Source: an uncultured delta proteobacterium (GTDB lineage Bacteria; Desulfobacterota; Desulfovibrionia; Desulfovibrionales; Desulfovibrionaceae). Taken from it: DNA of 64,000 nt. The first letter of the stretch is position 1, and the number at the start of each line of letters is the position of its first letter. The notes below the pieces were generated by a model. The model was not told the DNA's origin and searched no databases. It was given only the letters and a program-made list of their open reading frames with translations. The DNA lies in NCBI GenBank assembly GCA_903835685.1, contig CAILNX010000043.1:1-64000 (forward strand), given 5' to 3'. Below are positions 17,678 to 25,262 of the stretch, piece by piece. Both the position numbers and the translations under genes were made by a program.

Positions 17678-18571
17678 TCACAAAATCTTGCGGAAGAGCA
17701 CTTCGTACCCTGGCCCGCCGCCCAGGCGCACGATCATCCACAGGGTCACGGCCGGGGCCTGGTCCGAGACCTGCCCCACGGACACGATGCGGTACAGCTC
17801 TCTGCCTTGGAATCCCCCGGCTTTCTCGGCAGCCTTGCGGATCTCCTCGGGAGGAGCGAAGGGCAGGCTCTTGTCATCCTTGTTCTCAGGCAGCCGAGCC
17901 AGGCCGGTCTGGGCCGCGGTGAGCATGGTCCACAGAGGCCGGGACCTGCCGGGCGGACTCGCATCGCCGCTCTCGCCGGGCCGGGGCTGCCTGGGCCTCG
18001 CCCCGGTATAGAACAGGTCCGGGCTCACCCCGGGAACAAGCAATAATTGGTCCAGGGACTTCAGCGGCTCGTCCAAGGGGAAATAATCCAGACCCAGGGC
18101 CTTGTATTCCTCTTTTTCCGCCCCGTTGGGAAGCCGCACCTCATCGGGGTCCCGGAAATCCAGAATCCGGTCGGCAAGAATTTCCGGCAGGCCCGGCGTG
18201 AGCCCGGCCTTCTGAAAAACCTCGACCAGGGCGGCCACGTCGGCCGTGTTCACGTTCACCTTGGCCGATTCGGTCTCCACCCGCACCATGGCCCGGCCCC
18301 GGGGGTAACGCACCTCGCGGGCCACCCCGTCGGGCCGCCACAGGGCCTGCTCGGTCCCGGAAAGCCCAGCCCCGGCCTGGCCCACCATGCGGGCCAAGGC
18401 CTCGTAAGCCCCGCCCACGGCCAGGTGCAGGCCCTGGGTCCGGCCCATGGCCAGGATGTCCCCCTCGGCCTTGAGCTTCTGGTCCGCCGCGATCATGAAG
18501 GCCACCCACATGATCACCCCGCAGATCCACAGCACGGCCAGAAGGACGCTGCCCCGCTGCCCGGGCCTCAT
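17678..18571 (-). CDS. gspK: type II secretion minor pseudopilin GspK
   Basis: The 297-residue protein starts with a short basic leader ending QRG followed by SVLLAVLWICG, a prepilin cleavage site lacking the Glu at +5, which is the hallmark of GspK. The large globular region has the GspK SAM-like segment VNVNTADVAALVEVFQKAG and VPGVSPDLF. GspK caps the pseudopilus with GspI and GspJ. Its ATG overlaps the gspJ stop (ATGA). Confidence 0.88.
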   Translation of the reverse strand: MRPGQRGSVLLAVLWICGVIMWVAFMIAADQKLKAEGDILAMGRTQGLHLAVGGAYEALARMVGQAGAGLSGTEQALWRPDGVAREVRYPRGRAMVRVETESAKVNVNTADVAALVEVFQKAGLTPGLPEILADRILDFRDPDEVRLPNGAEKEEYKALGLDYFPLDEPLKSLDQLLLVPGVSPDLFYTGARPRQPRPGESGDASPPGRSRPLWTMLTAAQTGLARLPENKDDKSLPFAPPEEIRKAAEKAGGFQGRELYRIVSVGQVSDQAPAVTLWMIVRLGGGPGYEVLFRKIL

Positions 18572-19272
18572 GGCTTCACCTCGCCCTGGAAATCGAGAAA
18601 GCGCGGGTAAGCCACCAGGATGTCCGGGGCCTCGCCCTTGGCCGCCCGCCCTTCCACTCGGACCATGTCCAGCTTGGCCGCAAGCTCCTGCCAGGGCTTG
18701 GTCACGCCCTCCATGGTCTTTTCGCGGTAGCTGAAGGAAAAACTCTCGACCCGGGTGAAATAGAAACGGATCGGGGCCAGGCCGAACAGGTTGTTCCCCT
18801 TTGCCTCCTCCTGGGGCTCGGCCTTGAGGAAGGCCTCGGCCAGGTCCATGTGCAGGGTCCCGGGAATGGGGATCTCGGCGTAGGCCAGCCGACGGTGTTC
18901 GGGGTCGAACACGTAGCGGGCGATGACCGGAGCGCCCCCGTGCAGCCCGGACACCGAGCGCAGGGTGGTCAGGGCAAAGGAGCGCTCGTTGCCGGTAAAA
19001 AGGACCTGGTCCTTCTTGTCGATCTTCAAGGTCACAGGCCAGAAAGCGGCCACCTGTTCCTTGAAAAGCTCCATGAAAAATGGGAGTTCGCGCTCCTGGG
19101 TGTGCCGCTGGCGATCCCAGAGGCGCAAGGATTGGTTCAAGGCCGTGGCCACCATGAGGATGACCACCCCGCCGATGGCCGTGACCAGGAGCACCTCCAG
19201 GAGGGTGAAGCCTGACTGGCGAAGGGGCTGGCGAAGGGCCTGGCGCGGGGCTTGGGGGCGGGCCGCGCTCAT
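18568..19272 (-). CDS. gspJ: type II secretion minor pseudopilin GspJ with repeat-expanded leader
   Basis: From ATG 19272, which overlaps the gspI stop as ATGA and has AAGGAG just before it, the product has 234 residues. The prepilin site is G21/FTLLEV with the conserved Glu at +5. The leader is long (21 residues) and built of four tetrapeptides, ARPQ-APRQ-ALRQ-PLRQ, encoded by tandem 12-bp repeats. The remainder is the beta-rich minor pseudopilin domain. An in-frame Met at 19305 would add 11 residues. Confidence 0.87.
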   Translation of the reverse strand: MSAARPQAPRQALRQPLRQSGFTLLEVLLVTAIGGVVILMVATALNQSLRLWDRQRHTQERELPFFMELFKEQVAAFWPVTLKIDKKDQVLFTGNERSFALTTLRSVSGLHGGAPVIARYVFDPEHRRLAYAEIPIPGTLHMDLAEAFLKAEPQEEAKGNNLFGLAPIRFYFTRVESFSFSYREKTMEGVTKPWQELAAKLDMVRVEGRAAKGEAPDILVAYPRFLDFQGEVKP

Positions 19273-19658
19273 TTCTCCTTCCCCGGCACGATGAGGCTCA
19301 GCCAACTCGCGGCCCCGGCGTGGGTCAGCCCCACCCGAAAGAGCTGGGCCTGGTTCGGCAGCTTCAAATCCCCGGCCTCGGTGCGGTCCACGGCGGCCAT
19401 CTCGATCTTGACCACGGGCTTGTCCGGCAGGTCGGACAGGGTCATGGAGTCGGGCCGCTCCCGCAAAAAGCCCGGATGGGCGAGCAGGTACTGCCCGGCC
19501 GCGTCCAGGACCCGCACGGCCGAGACCTTACGCTTGAGCCGGGAGGCGAACTGCAGGTCCTGGGAGGTCAGGCCCATGACCGCGCCCACCACCAGGGAGG
19601 CGATGATGAGGGCCACCAGGACCTCCATGAGGGTGAAACCGGCCTGGCCGCGATTCAT
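19269..19658 (-). CDS. gspI: type II secretion minor pseudopilin GspI
   Basis: This 129-residue prepilin has a short leader (MNRGQAG) and the site G/FTLMEV, with Glu at +5 and a hydrophobic helix VALIIASLVVGAVMG. Size and place between gspH and gspJ identify it as GspI, which nucleates the pseudopilus tip complex. It overlaps both neighbours by ATGA. Confidence 0.87.
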   Translation of the reverse strand: MNRGQAGFTLMEVLVALIIASLVVGAVMGLTSQDLQFASRLKRKVSAVRVLDAAGQYLLAHPGFLRERPDSMTLSDLPDKPVVKIEMAAVDRTEAGDLKLPNQAQLFRVGLTHAGAASWLSLIVPGKEK

Positions 19659-20101
19659 GCCTTGCGCTCCCAGTGCACGGTCCCGAACAGCGGGTGGACG
19701 TGGATGCGGAAATCCCGGGACTTGTCGAAGCGGATCTGGAACTCCCGCTCGTTGGCGCTGCCATCCGGGTTGAAAACCACCACGACCTCCCCGGTGTCCG
19801 GGTCGCGGCTCACGTTGTCGGCGAAAATCTCGGCGTTGGCCGGAATGGAGGTGGACGGCTTGGGCCCGGCCCCGCAGAGCTTCTTGTCCGGCCGGATGAG
19901 GAACAGGGCCGGACGCCCGCTGCGCCCGGCGTCCAGGCGGGCGCGCTTTAAGCCCGAGGCAAAGGCCTGGACGAATTCGGTCTCCTTGTTGCGCCTGGCC
20001 CCGTTCTCCATGCCGGTGAAGACCAGGCCCACGGTCAGGGAGGCGATGATCAGGACCACCAGGAGTTCGATCAGGGTGAAGCCGGATAGTTTGCGGTCCA
20101 T
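19655..20101 (-). CDS. gspH: type II secretion minor pseudopilin GspH
   Basis: A 148-residue prepilin with leader MDRKLSG and site G/FTLIEL, the helix VVLIIASLTVGLVFTG and a C-terminal beta domain. Position after gspF and before gspI supports GspH, the minor pseudopilin joining the tip to the GspG fibre. It starts 4 bases after the gspF stop. Confidence 0.87.
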   Translation of the reverse strand: MDRKLSGFTLIELLVVLIIASLTVGLVFTGMENGARRNKETEFVQAFASGLKRARLDAGRSGRPALFLIRPDKKLCGAGPKPSTSIPANAEIFADNVSRDPDTGEVVVVFNPDGSANEREFQIRFDKSRDFRIHVHPLFGTVHWERKA

Positions 20102-20105
20102 GGCC

Positions 20106-21293
20106 TTACGTCCCGATCTCGTTCACCCCGAAGATGGCCGTGAACATGCTGATGACCAGAAGGCCGATGATCATGCCGGTGACGATGATGACCATGGGCT
20201 CGGCCATGGTCACGATGCGCCCGAGACTCTGCTGGAACTCGCCCCGGTAGTGCTCGCCGAGCTTGATGAGCCCCTCGGCCAGGCGGCCCTGCTCCTCGGC
20301 TATGTGCATCATGGACCCCAGACGGGGCGGGAACAGGTCGTCCTTGCGGAAGAATTCGCTCACCGGACGGCCGGACTTGACCTCCCGGGCCAGGGGCGCG
20401 ACGCGCTCCCGGATGGAGGCGTTGCCCAGCACGTTCTCGGCCAGGCGGATGGAGGTGAGCATGGGCACCCCGCTTTGCAGCATGATCCCCAGGGTGGAGC
20501 AGAAGCGGTTCAAATCGCTGTGCAAGATAAGGTTCCGGGCCACCGGCAGGCGCATCCACAGCCGGTCCAGGCGGGACTGCACCCGGGGGTCTTTCAAAAG
20601 GGCCTTGCCCCCCCAGTATATCCCGGCGAAGATGATCGGCAGCACGAAGCCCCAGTCGCTCAAGGCCTGGCCCGTGGCCAGGAGAAATTTGGTGATGGCC
20701 GGGGGTTCCTGGTTCATGTCGTGGAAGATCTGGCCGAATTTGGGCATGACGTAGACCAGGAGCACGACCACGGACACCGCGCTCATGCCCAGGAGGATGG
20801 CCGGATAGATGAGGGAGGAGATCAGGCGTTTGCGGAAATTGTGCAGCTCACGCAGATAGTCCGTGATCCAGGGCAGGATGAGCCCGATCTTGCCGCTGGA
20901 TTCGCCCGCGCGCAACAGATGCGGGGCCAGTTCGCCGAACAGGTCCGGGTAGGCGGACACGGACTCGGACAGGGTCTGGCCCTTCTGCACCCGCTCCAGC
21001 ATGTCCAGGAGCACGGTCTTGATCCCTTTCACGGTCTCGCCCGCAGCCATGAGCCCCAGGCCCCGGTCCACGGTCACGCCCGAGGCCAGGAGCCCGCCTA
21101 AGTCCTCGAAGATGGTGATGGCCGATTCCTTGGCCCCGCTGCTCCCCTGCCGGGCCTTCACCGGCTTGATGGACACGGGATAGAGCCCCTTGGCCGCCAG
21201 CTTCCGGGAGGCGTCCTCCACGCTGGAGGCGTCCATGGCCCCTTTGAGCTTCGCGCCCTTCTTGTCCCGAGCCAGGTATTCGTAGTGCGCCAT
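20106..21293 (-). CDS. gspF: type II secretion inner-membrane protein GspF
   Basis: The 395-residue protein is a polytopic platform component with two GspF/PilC cytoplasmic domains of about 110 residues, each followed by membrane segments. Typical features are the start MAHYEYLARDKKGAKLKG, the E/G-rich AGESSGKIGLILPW and the terminal MIIGLLVISMFTAIFGVNEIG. It heads the block gspF-H-I-J-K-L-M. Upstream, where gspE would normally precede it, two toxin-antitoxin modules lie on the opposite strand. Confidence 0.92.
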   Translation of the reverse strand: MAHYEYLARDKKGAKLKGAMDASSVEDASRKLAAKGLYPVSIKPVKARQGSSGAKESAITIFEDLGGLLASGVTVDRGLGLMAAGETVKGIKTVLLDMLERVQKGQTLSESVSAYPDLFGELAPHLLRAGESSGKIGLILPWITDYLRELHNFRKRLISSLIYPAILLGMSAVSVVVLLVYVMPKFGQIFHDMNQEPPAITKFLLATGQALSDWGFVLPIIFAGIYWGGKALLKDPRVQSRLDRLWMRLPVARNLILHSDLNRFCSTLGIMLQSGVPMLTSIRLAENVLGNASIRERVAPLAREVKSGRPVSEFFRKDDLFPPRLGSMMHIAEEQGRLAEGLIKLGEHYRGEFQQSLGRIVTMAEPMVIIVTGMIIGLLVISMFTAIFGVNEIGT

Positions 21294-21553
21294 GGTTCCG
21301 CCAGGGGTTCAAATCGTGTTCGCCGAGAGAGCGCCGGAAAGCCGACACCGGAAAATCCTTAAGCCCGCCACGCCTCCGGCCCTTGCGGACCAAGGACTCC
21401 GGGCGGCAGGAGGCTGCTTCATTCTAGCGCGGTCAGCGCGTCGGCACAACCGCCGGGAGGGGAGTTACAAGAAGCGTGCCTTGCGCTCTCGAAAACGTCC
21501 AAGGCCATGGCCGACATGCTTCATTGTCGTGATCGCGGGCATGGAAAGCCCGC
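21294..21553. other. intergenic region upstream of gspF
   Basis: This gap has no gene. It holds GCGGGC-atggaaa-GCCCGC (21535-21553), a 6-bp hairpin directly before the -35 box of the toxin operon that could act as an operator or insulator. The gspF promoter should lie here but no clear -35/-10 pair was seen. Confidence 0.4.
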
Positions 21554-21581
21554 TTGACATGTATCAAATATAATCTATATT
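21554..21581 (+). promoter_or_regulatory. σ70-type promoter giving a leaderless RelE/HigB-like toxin mRNA
   Basis: TTGACA (21554-21559), 16 bases, TATATT (21576-21581). The ATG of the toxin begins at 21588, where transcription should start, and no ribosome-binding site is present. The mRNA is therefore probably leaderless. Confidence 0.7.
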
Positions 21582-21587
21582 CACTCC

Positions 21588-21923
21588 ATGGGTTCATGGA
21601 CCGTTGAATTCGTCAGCGATGAGGCCCGGGCAGAGTTTGACACCCTGCCTGCGGATGTCCGAGCCTCCCTCGGCCGGGTGGCCGACCTCATCGAGGACTA
21701 TGGACTCCTCGGACTGTCCATGCCCTACGTCCGTCATCTGGATGGAAAGCTTTGGGAAATGCGCGGGAGGGGCAAGGACGGAATCGCCCGCAGCATCTAT
21801 GTGGCCGTCCAGGGCCGAAAGGTCGTTATTCTCCGGTCCTTCACCAAGAAGACCCAAAAGACCCCTCCGGGGGAAATGGCCATTGCCCTCAAACGGGCCA
21901 GGGAGAAGGGATATGTCGCTTAA
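21588..21923 (+). CDS. RelE/HigB-superfamily toxin (phage Gp49-like)
   Basis: The 111-residue protein has the layout of Gp49/HigB-like mRNA interferases: an N-terminal helical pair (EARAEFDTLPADVRASLGRV), the LDGKLWEMR strand and RSIYVAVQGRKVVILRSFTKKTQKTP, where basic and aromatic residues build the active site. It should cleave mRNA on the ribosome unless held by the HTH partner at 21913. The two genes overlap by 11 bases. The order toxin-antitoxin is that of higBA. There is no Shine-Dalgarno sequence. Confidence 0.85.
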   Translation: MGSWTVEFVSDEARAEFDTLPADVRASLGRVADLIEDYGLLGLSMPYVRHLDGKLWEMRGRGKDGIARSIYVAVQGRKVVILRSFTKKTQKTPPGEMAIALKRAREKGYVA

Positions 21924-22206
21924 GTGGCGCGATTACCACGACGAGCAGATGCAGAACGACCCGGAATACCGCCGGGAATACGACGCCCTGGAAGACGAAT
22001 TCGCCCTGGCTCGGCGGATGATCGAAGCCCGGGCCAAGGCCAATCTGACCCAGGCCCAGATCGCCGAACGCATGGGCGTCACCCAGCCCTCCGTGGCCCG
22101 CATCGAGTCCGGGAAGAACGTGAGCTTAAAGACCCTGGGCCGGTACGCCAAGGCCCTGGGGGCCGAGATCAAGGTGGAGATCGTGTTCAGACAAGCCAAG
22201 GCTTAG
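21913..22206 (+). CDS. XRE-family antitoxin (HigA-like)
   Basis: A 97-residue protein with a lambda-repressor-type helix-turn-helix (TQAQIAERMGVTQPSVARIE, residues ~46-65) followed by an LKTLGRYAKALG segment, the usual form of HTH antitoxins of RelE/HigB toxins. It neutralises the toxin and represses the operon. ATG 21913 is preceded by GAGAAGGG and overlaps the toxin gene. Confidence 0.87.
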   Translation: MSLKWRDYHDEQMQNDPEYRREYDALEDEFALARRMIEARAKANLTQAQIAERMGVTQPSVARIESGKNVSLKTLGRYAKALGAEIKVEIVFRQAKA

Positions 22207-22260
22207 CGGCGTCCACTGGGAAAATCGGCCCGGCCGCCCCTCCGTCCTGCCCCCTCCCTC

Positions 22261-22289
22261 TTGACCAATGGCCCCACATGCAGTACCAT
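22261..22289 (+). promoter_or_regulatory. σ70-type promoter of hicAB, probably leaderless
   Basis: TTGACC (22261-22266), 17 bases, TACCAT (22284-22289), then 7 bases to ATG 22297. No ribosome-binding site precedes the ATG. The geometry equals that of the other two toxin-antitoxin operons in the window. The -10 matches consensus at four of six bases. Confidence 0.55.
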
Positions 22290-22296
22290 GCTATTC

Positions 22297-22539
22297 ATGG
22301 GATCGGCCGAGAAAATCCTGGAGCGAATGCGCAACAATCCGCGAGACTGGCGGATTGAGGACCTGCTGGCCCTGGCCGAACGCCTGGGAGTGGGCGTGCG
22401 CAGGCCCGGAGGGAGCCACGTCATCTTCTCCTTCCCGGGCGGGATCGGCGAGGCCACTGTCCCGGCCCATCGGCCGATCAAGCCCATTTACGTGAAGAAA
22501 TTCCTGGCCTTGGTCCAGGCCATGCGCAGGGAGGAATGA
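22297..22539 (+). CDS. hicA: HicA-type toxin
   Basis: The 80-residue protein is a double-stranded-RNA-binding-fold mRNA interferase. The HicA signature is RRPGGSHVIFSFP (catalytic His in GSH) followed by TVPAHRPIKPIYVKKFL. ATG 22297 is chosen because the promoter would start transcription there; ATG 22288 in frame would add three residues. The partner hicB starts 3 bases after the stop. Confidence 0.87.
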   Translation: MGSAEKILERMRNNPRDWRIEDLLALAERLGVGVRRPGGSHVIFSFPGGIGEATVPAHRPIKPIYVKKFLALVQAMRREE

Positions 22540-22542
22540 ACC

Positions 22543-22905
22543 ATGAGCGATTTTCACGGGTATCCTTTCGAGCTTTCGCCCTTGGCCGAAGAGGATGGCG
22601 GGGGCTGGCTGATTCTCTTTCCCGATTTCCCGGGCGCGGTCATGTCCGACGGGGAGACGCCCGAGGAGGCCCTGGTGAACGGCCATGAGGCCCTGGAGGC
22701 AGTCATCGCCACGTACCAGGCCGACGGCCGTCCCCTGCCCGCGCCTTCGGGCCAGGGCGGGGTGTCCGGCAAATTCAATCTGCGCGCGCCCAAGCGGCTC
22801 CACGCCATGCTCTCCAAGGCCGCCGAGGCCGAGGGCGTGAGCATGAACACCCTGGCCGTGGCCCTTTTGGCCGAAGGATTGGGGAGGCGGGAAGGTCGGC
22901 CGTAA
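22543..22905 (+). CDS. hicB: HicB-type antitoxin
   Basis: The 120-residue protein has the HicB fold (GGGWLILFPDFPGAVMSDGETPEEALVNGHEAL, residues ~19-51) and a C-terminal ribbon-helix-helix DNA-binding domain (FNLRAPKRLHAMLSKAAEAEGVSMNTLAVALLAEGL). It neutralises HicA and autoregulates. GGGAGGAATGAACC precedes the ATG. It converges on gspE, with stops 6 bases apart. Confidence 0.9.
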   Translation: MSDFHGYPFELSPLAEEDGGGWLILFPDFPGAVMSDGETPEEALVNGHEALEAVIATYQADGRPLPAPSGQGGVSGKFNLRAPKRLHAMLSKAAEAEGVSMNTLAVALLAEGLGRREGRP

Positions 22906-22910
22906 GGCCT

Positions 22911-24614
22911 CTACGACAAGCTCGTCACCCGCAGAATCTCGGAAATGGTGGTGGTCCCTTCCATGACCTTGCGGTAGCCGTGCTCCAGCATGCTCCGGTA
23001 GCCGAAGGGCGCGGCCAGTTCGGCTATGGTCCCGGCGTCCTTGCCGGCCACGATGGCCGAACGCACGGCCTCGCCCACCAGCATGATCTCGAAGATGCCC
23101 TGGCGGCCCTTGTAGCCCGTGGACCCGCAAGCCTTGCACCCGGGGTCGCCGGGGCGGTGCAGGGTGATGGCCTCGGGCAGTTTGGGAAAGGTGGCGCGCA
23201 ACTGGGCCACCTCGGCCGCGTCGGCCTGGTAGGGCTTCTTGCACGCCGGGCAGAGCACCCGCACCAGACGCTGGGCCAGCACGGCCAGGAGCGAATCGGC
23301 GATGAGAAAGGACTCGGCCCCCAGGTCGCGCATGCGGGTGATGGCCCCGGGCGCGTTCTTGGTGTGCAGGGTGGAGAGCACCAGATGCCCGGTCAGGGCC
23401 GACTCGATGGCGATGCTCACGGTTTCCTGGTCCCGGATTTCACCGATGAGCAGGACGTCAGGGTCCTGACGCACCAGGGAGCGCAGGGCCGTGGCAAAGG
23501 TCAGGTTGATCTGGGGCTTGACCTGGATCTGGTTGATCCCGTCGATCTTGTACTCCACCGGGTCTTCCACGGTGATGATCTTCTTGCTCTCGTCCTTGAT
23601 CTTCTGAAGCACCCCATACAGCGTGGAGGTCTTGCCCGAACCCGTGGGGCCAGTGACCAGGATCATGCCATTGGCCTGGACGATGAGGCCTTCCAGGACT
23701 TGAAGCTGCTCCGGGCTCATGCCCAGGTATTCCAGCCCGTGGTCGGCGTGCTCCTTGGAGAGCAGGCGCAGGACCACGGATTCGCCGTAGAGCGTGGGCG
23801 CGGTGGACACGCGGATATCCACGGCCCGGTCGTCGAAGCGCCATTTGATGGCCCCGTCCTGGGGCAGCCGCCGCTCGGCGATGTCCAAATTGCTCATGAG
23901 CTTCAGGCGGCTCAAGATGGCGGCCTGCATGTTCTTGGGGATGGTGTCCAGGAGGTGCAGGATGCCGTCCACCCGGGTACGCACCACCAGATCGCCCTCA
24001 AAGGGCTCGAAATGGATGTCCGAGGCCCGCATGTCCAAGGCGCGGTTGATGAGAAAATCCACCCGGCGCACCACCGGGGCCTCGCGGGCGCGGTTCTTCA
24101 AGGTCTCCAGGTCCCCTTCCATGAGCGAGGTGTCCGTGGATCCCTGGCCTTCCCCGGCCTCCAGGTCCTCTTCCTGCTCGCGCGCGCCGTACATGCGGTC
24201 GATGGCCATGCTGATGTCGCTTTGCCGTCCCAGGCAAAAGGTCACCTTGCGACCTGGAAACCGGCTTTCCACGGCGCTCAAAAGCGGCAGGTCAAAGGGG
24301 TCATTGACGGCCACCTGGACCTGATTATCTTTCATGCTGATGGGCAGGACGAAATTCTTGTGCAGAAAGGGCACGGAAATGTTTTCCATGAGCAGGGGAT
24401 GCTCCGGATAATCCTTGCGCTCCAGGAGCTTGAGTCCGAGGTGCGCCGAGAGGATTTTCAGGACTTCGTTCTCGTTGCTCACCCCGAGCTTTTCCAGGGC
24501 CAGGCGCAAAGGCAGGGATTCGACCAGATAGAGATTCTTCAACCTCTTGATTTGGTCCTCCCCAAGGTGTAACTTTGTTTCCAAGGCGGAAAAGATGTCC
24601 GGTGCTTTGGCCAT
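22911..24614 (-). CDS. gspE: type II secretion ATPase GspE
   Basis: The 567-residue hexameric ATPase powers pseudopilus assembly. The N-terminal GspE N1 domain binds GspL. The C-terminal half has Walker A GPTGSGKT, the Asp box ITVEDPVEY, Walker B LLIGEIRDQET, the His box LSTLHTKNA and the zinc tetracysteine CPACKKPY...CKACGSTGYKGR. ATG 24614 follows GAGGACC. It is divergent from gspG and separated from gspF by two toxin-antitoxin modules on the opposite strand. Confidence 0.95.
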   Translation of the reverse strand: MAKAPDIFSALETKLHLGEDQIKRLKNLYLVESLPLRLALEKLGVSNENEVLKILSAHLGLKLLERKDYPEHPLLMENISVPFLHKNFVLPISMKDNQVQVAVNDPFDLPLLSAVESRFPGRKVTFCLGRQSDISMAIDRMYGAREQEEDLEAGEGQGSTDTSLMEGDLETLKNRAREAPVVRRVDFLINRALDMRASDIHFEPFEGDLVVRTRVDGILHLLDTIPKNMQAAILSRLKLMSNLDIAERRLPQDGAIKWRFDDRAVDIRVSTAPTLYGESVVLRLLSKEHADHGLEYLGMSPEQLQVLEGLIVQANGMILVTGPTGSGKTSTLYGVLQKIKDESKKIITVEDPVEYKIDGINQIQVKPQINLTFATALRSLVRQDPDVLLIGEIRDQETVSIAIESALTGHLVLSTLHTKNAPGAITRMRDLGAESFLIADSLLAVLAQRLVRVLCPACKKPYQADAAEVAQLRATFPKLPEAITLHRPGDPGCKACGSTGYKGRQGIFEIMLVGEAVRSAIVAGKDAGTIAELAAPFGYRSMLEHGYRKVMEGTTTISEILRVTSLS

Positions 24615-24731
24615 GGTCCTCGTGGGAAAAATCTGTCTGGTATGAACCTTGCTTGTCCTTTTGCGTTCTGCCGCCACGTCTAACCCATAACCGGTAGCCC
24701 GTCAAACCCGACCGGCCAACGGAGTCACGGA

Positions 24732-25196
24732 ATGAAACGGTTTTCCCTGTTCGCTCGCCAGTTCGCTCGCCAGTCCCCCCGCCAGTCCCGCCGCCAATTC
24801 GGCTTCACCATGATCGAACTGCTCATCGTCATGATCATCATCGGCCTGCTGGCCGCATTGGTCGGCCCCAAGCTCTTCCAGAAGGTGGGCGGGTCCAAGA
24901 TCAAGGCCACCAAGGCCCAGATATCCATGTTCGGCACGGCCCTGGACGCCTACCACCTGGACGTGGGCCGCTATCCCACCGGCGACGAGGGCCTGAAGGC
25001 CCTGCGGGACAAGCCCGAATCCGCCCGGGGCTGGGACGGTCCCTATTTGTCCAAGGCCGTTCCCCAGGACCCCTGGAGCCGGGACTATCGGTACAAGAGC
25101 CCGGGCGACCACGGCCCCTATGATCTCTATTCCCTGGGCGCGGACGGCGTCGAGGGAGGTGAGGGCGAAAACGCCGACATCAACAGTTGGGAGTAA
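24732..25196 (+). CDS. gspG: type II secretion major pseudopilin GspG with repeat-expanded leader
   Basis: The 154-residue prepilin has site G24/FTMIEL with Glu at +5, helix LIVMIIIGLLAALVGP, and the GspG calcium-binding C-terminus (DEGLKALRDKP, WDGPYLSK, DPWSRDYRYKSPG, LGADGVEGGEGENADI). The leader is 24 residues, far longer than the usual 6-12, and contains four tetrapeptide repeats FARQ-FARQ-SPRQ-SRRQ encoded by 12-bp DNA repeats. It starts the plus-strand arm gspG-gspC, divergent from gspE. Confidence 0.93.
   Translation: MKRFSLFARQFARQSPRQSRRQFGFTMIELLIVMIIIGLLAALVGPKLFQKVGGSKIKATKAQISMFGTALDAYHLDVGRYPTGDEGLKALRDKPESARGWDGPYLSKAVPQDPWSRDYRYKSPGDHGPYDLYSLGADGVEGGEGENADINSWE
24750..24797 (+). 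repeat. 12-bp tandem repeats in the gspG leader
   Basis: Four 12-bp units of the type TTCGCTCGCCAG, with decreasing similarity, encode FARQ, FARQ, SPRQ and SRRQ. The first two units are identical in sequence. Confidence 0.75.
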
Positions 25197-25262
25197 AGGC
25201 CCGGGCCTTTTTTGCCGATAAGACCGATGCACGGGCCTCTCAATAAGGAACCAGGACCAGAC

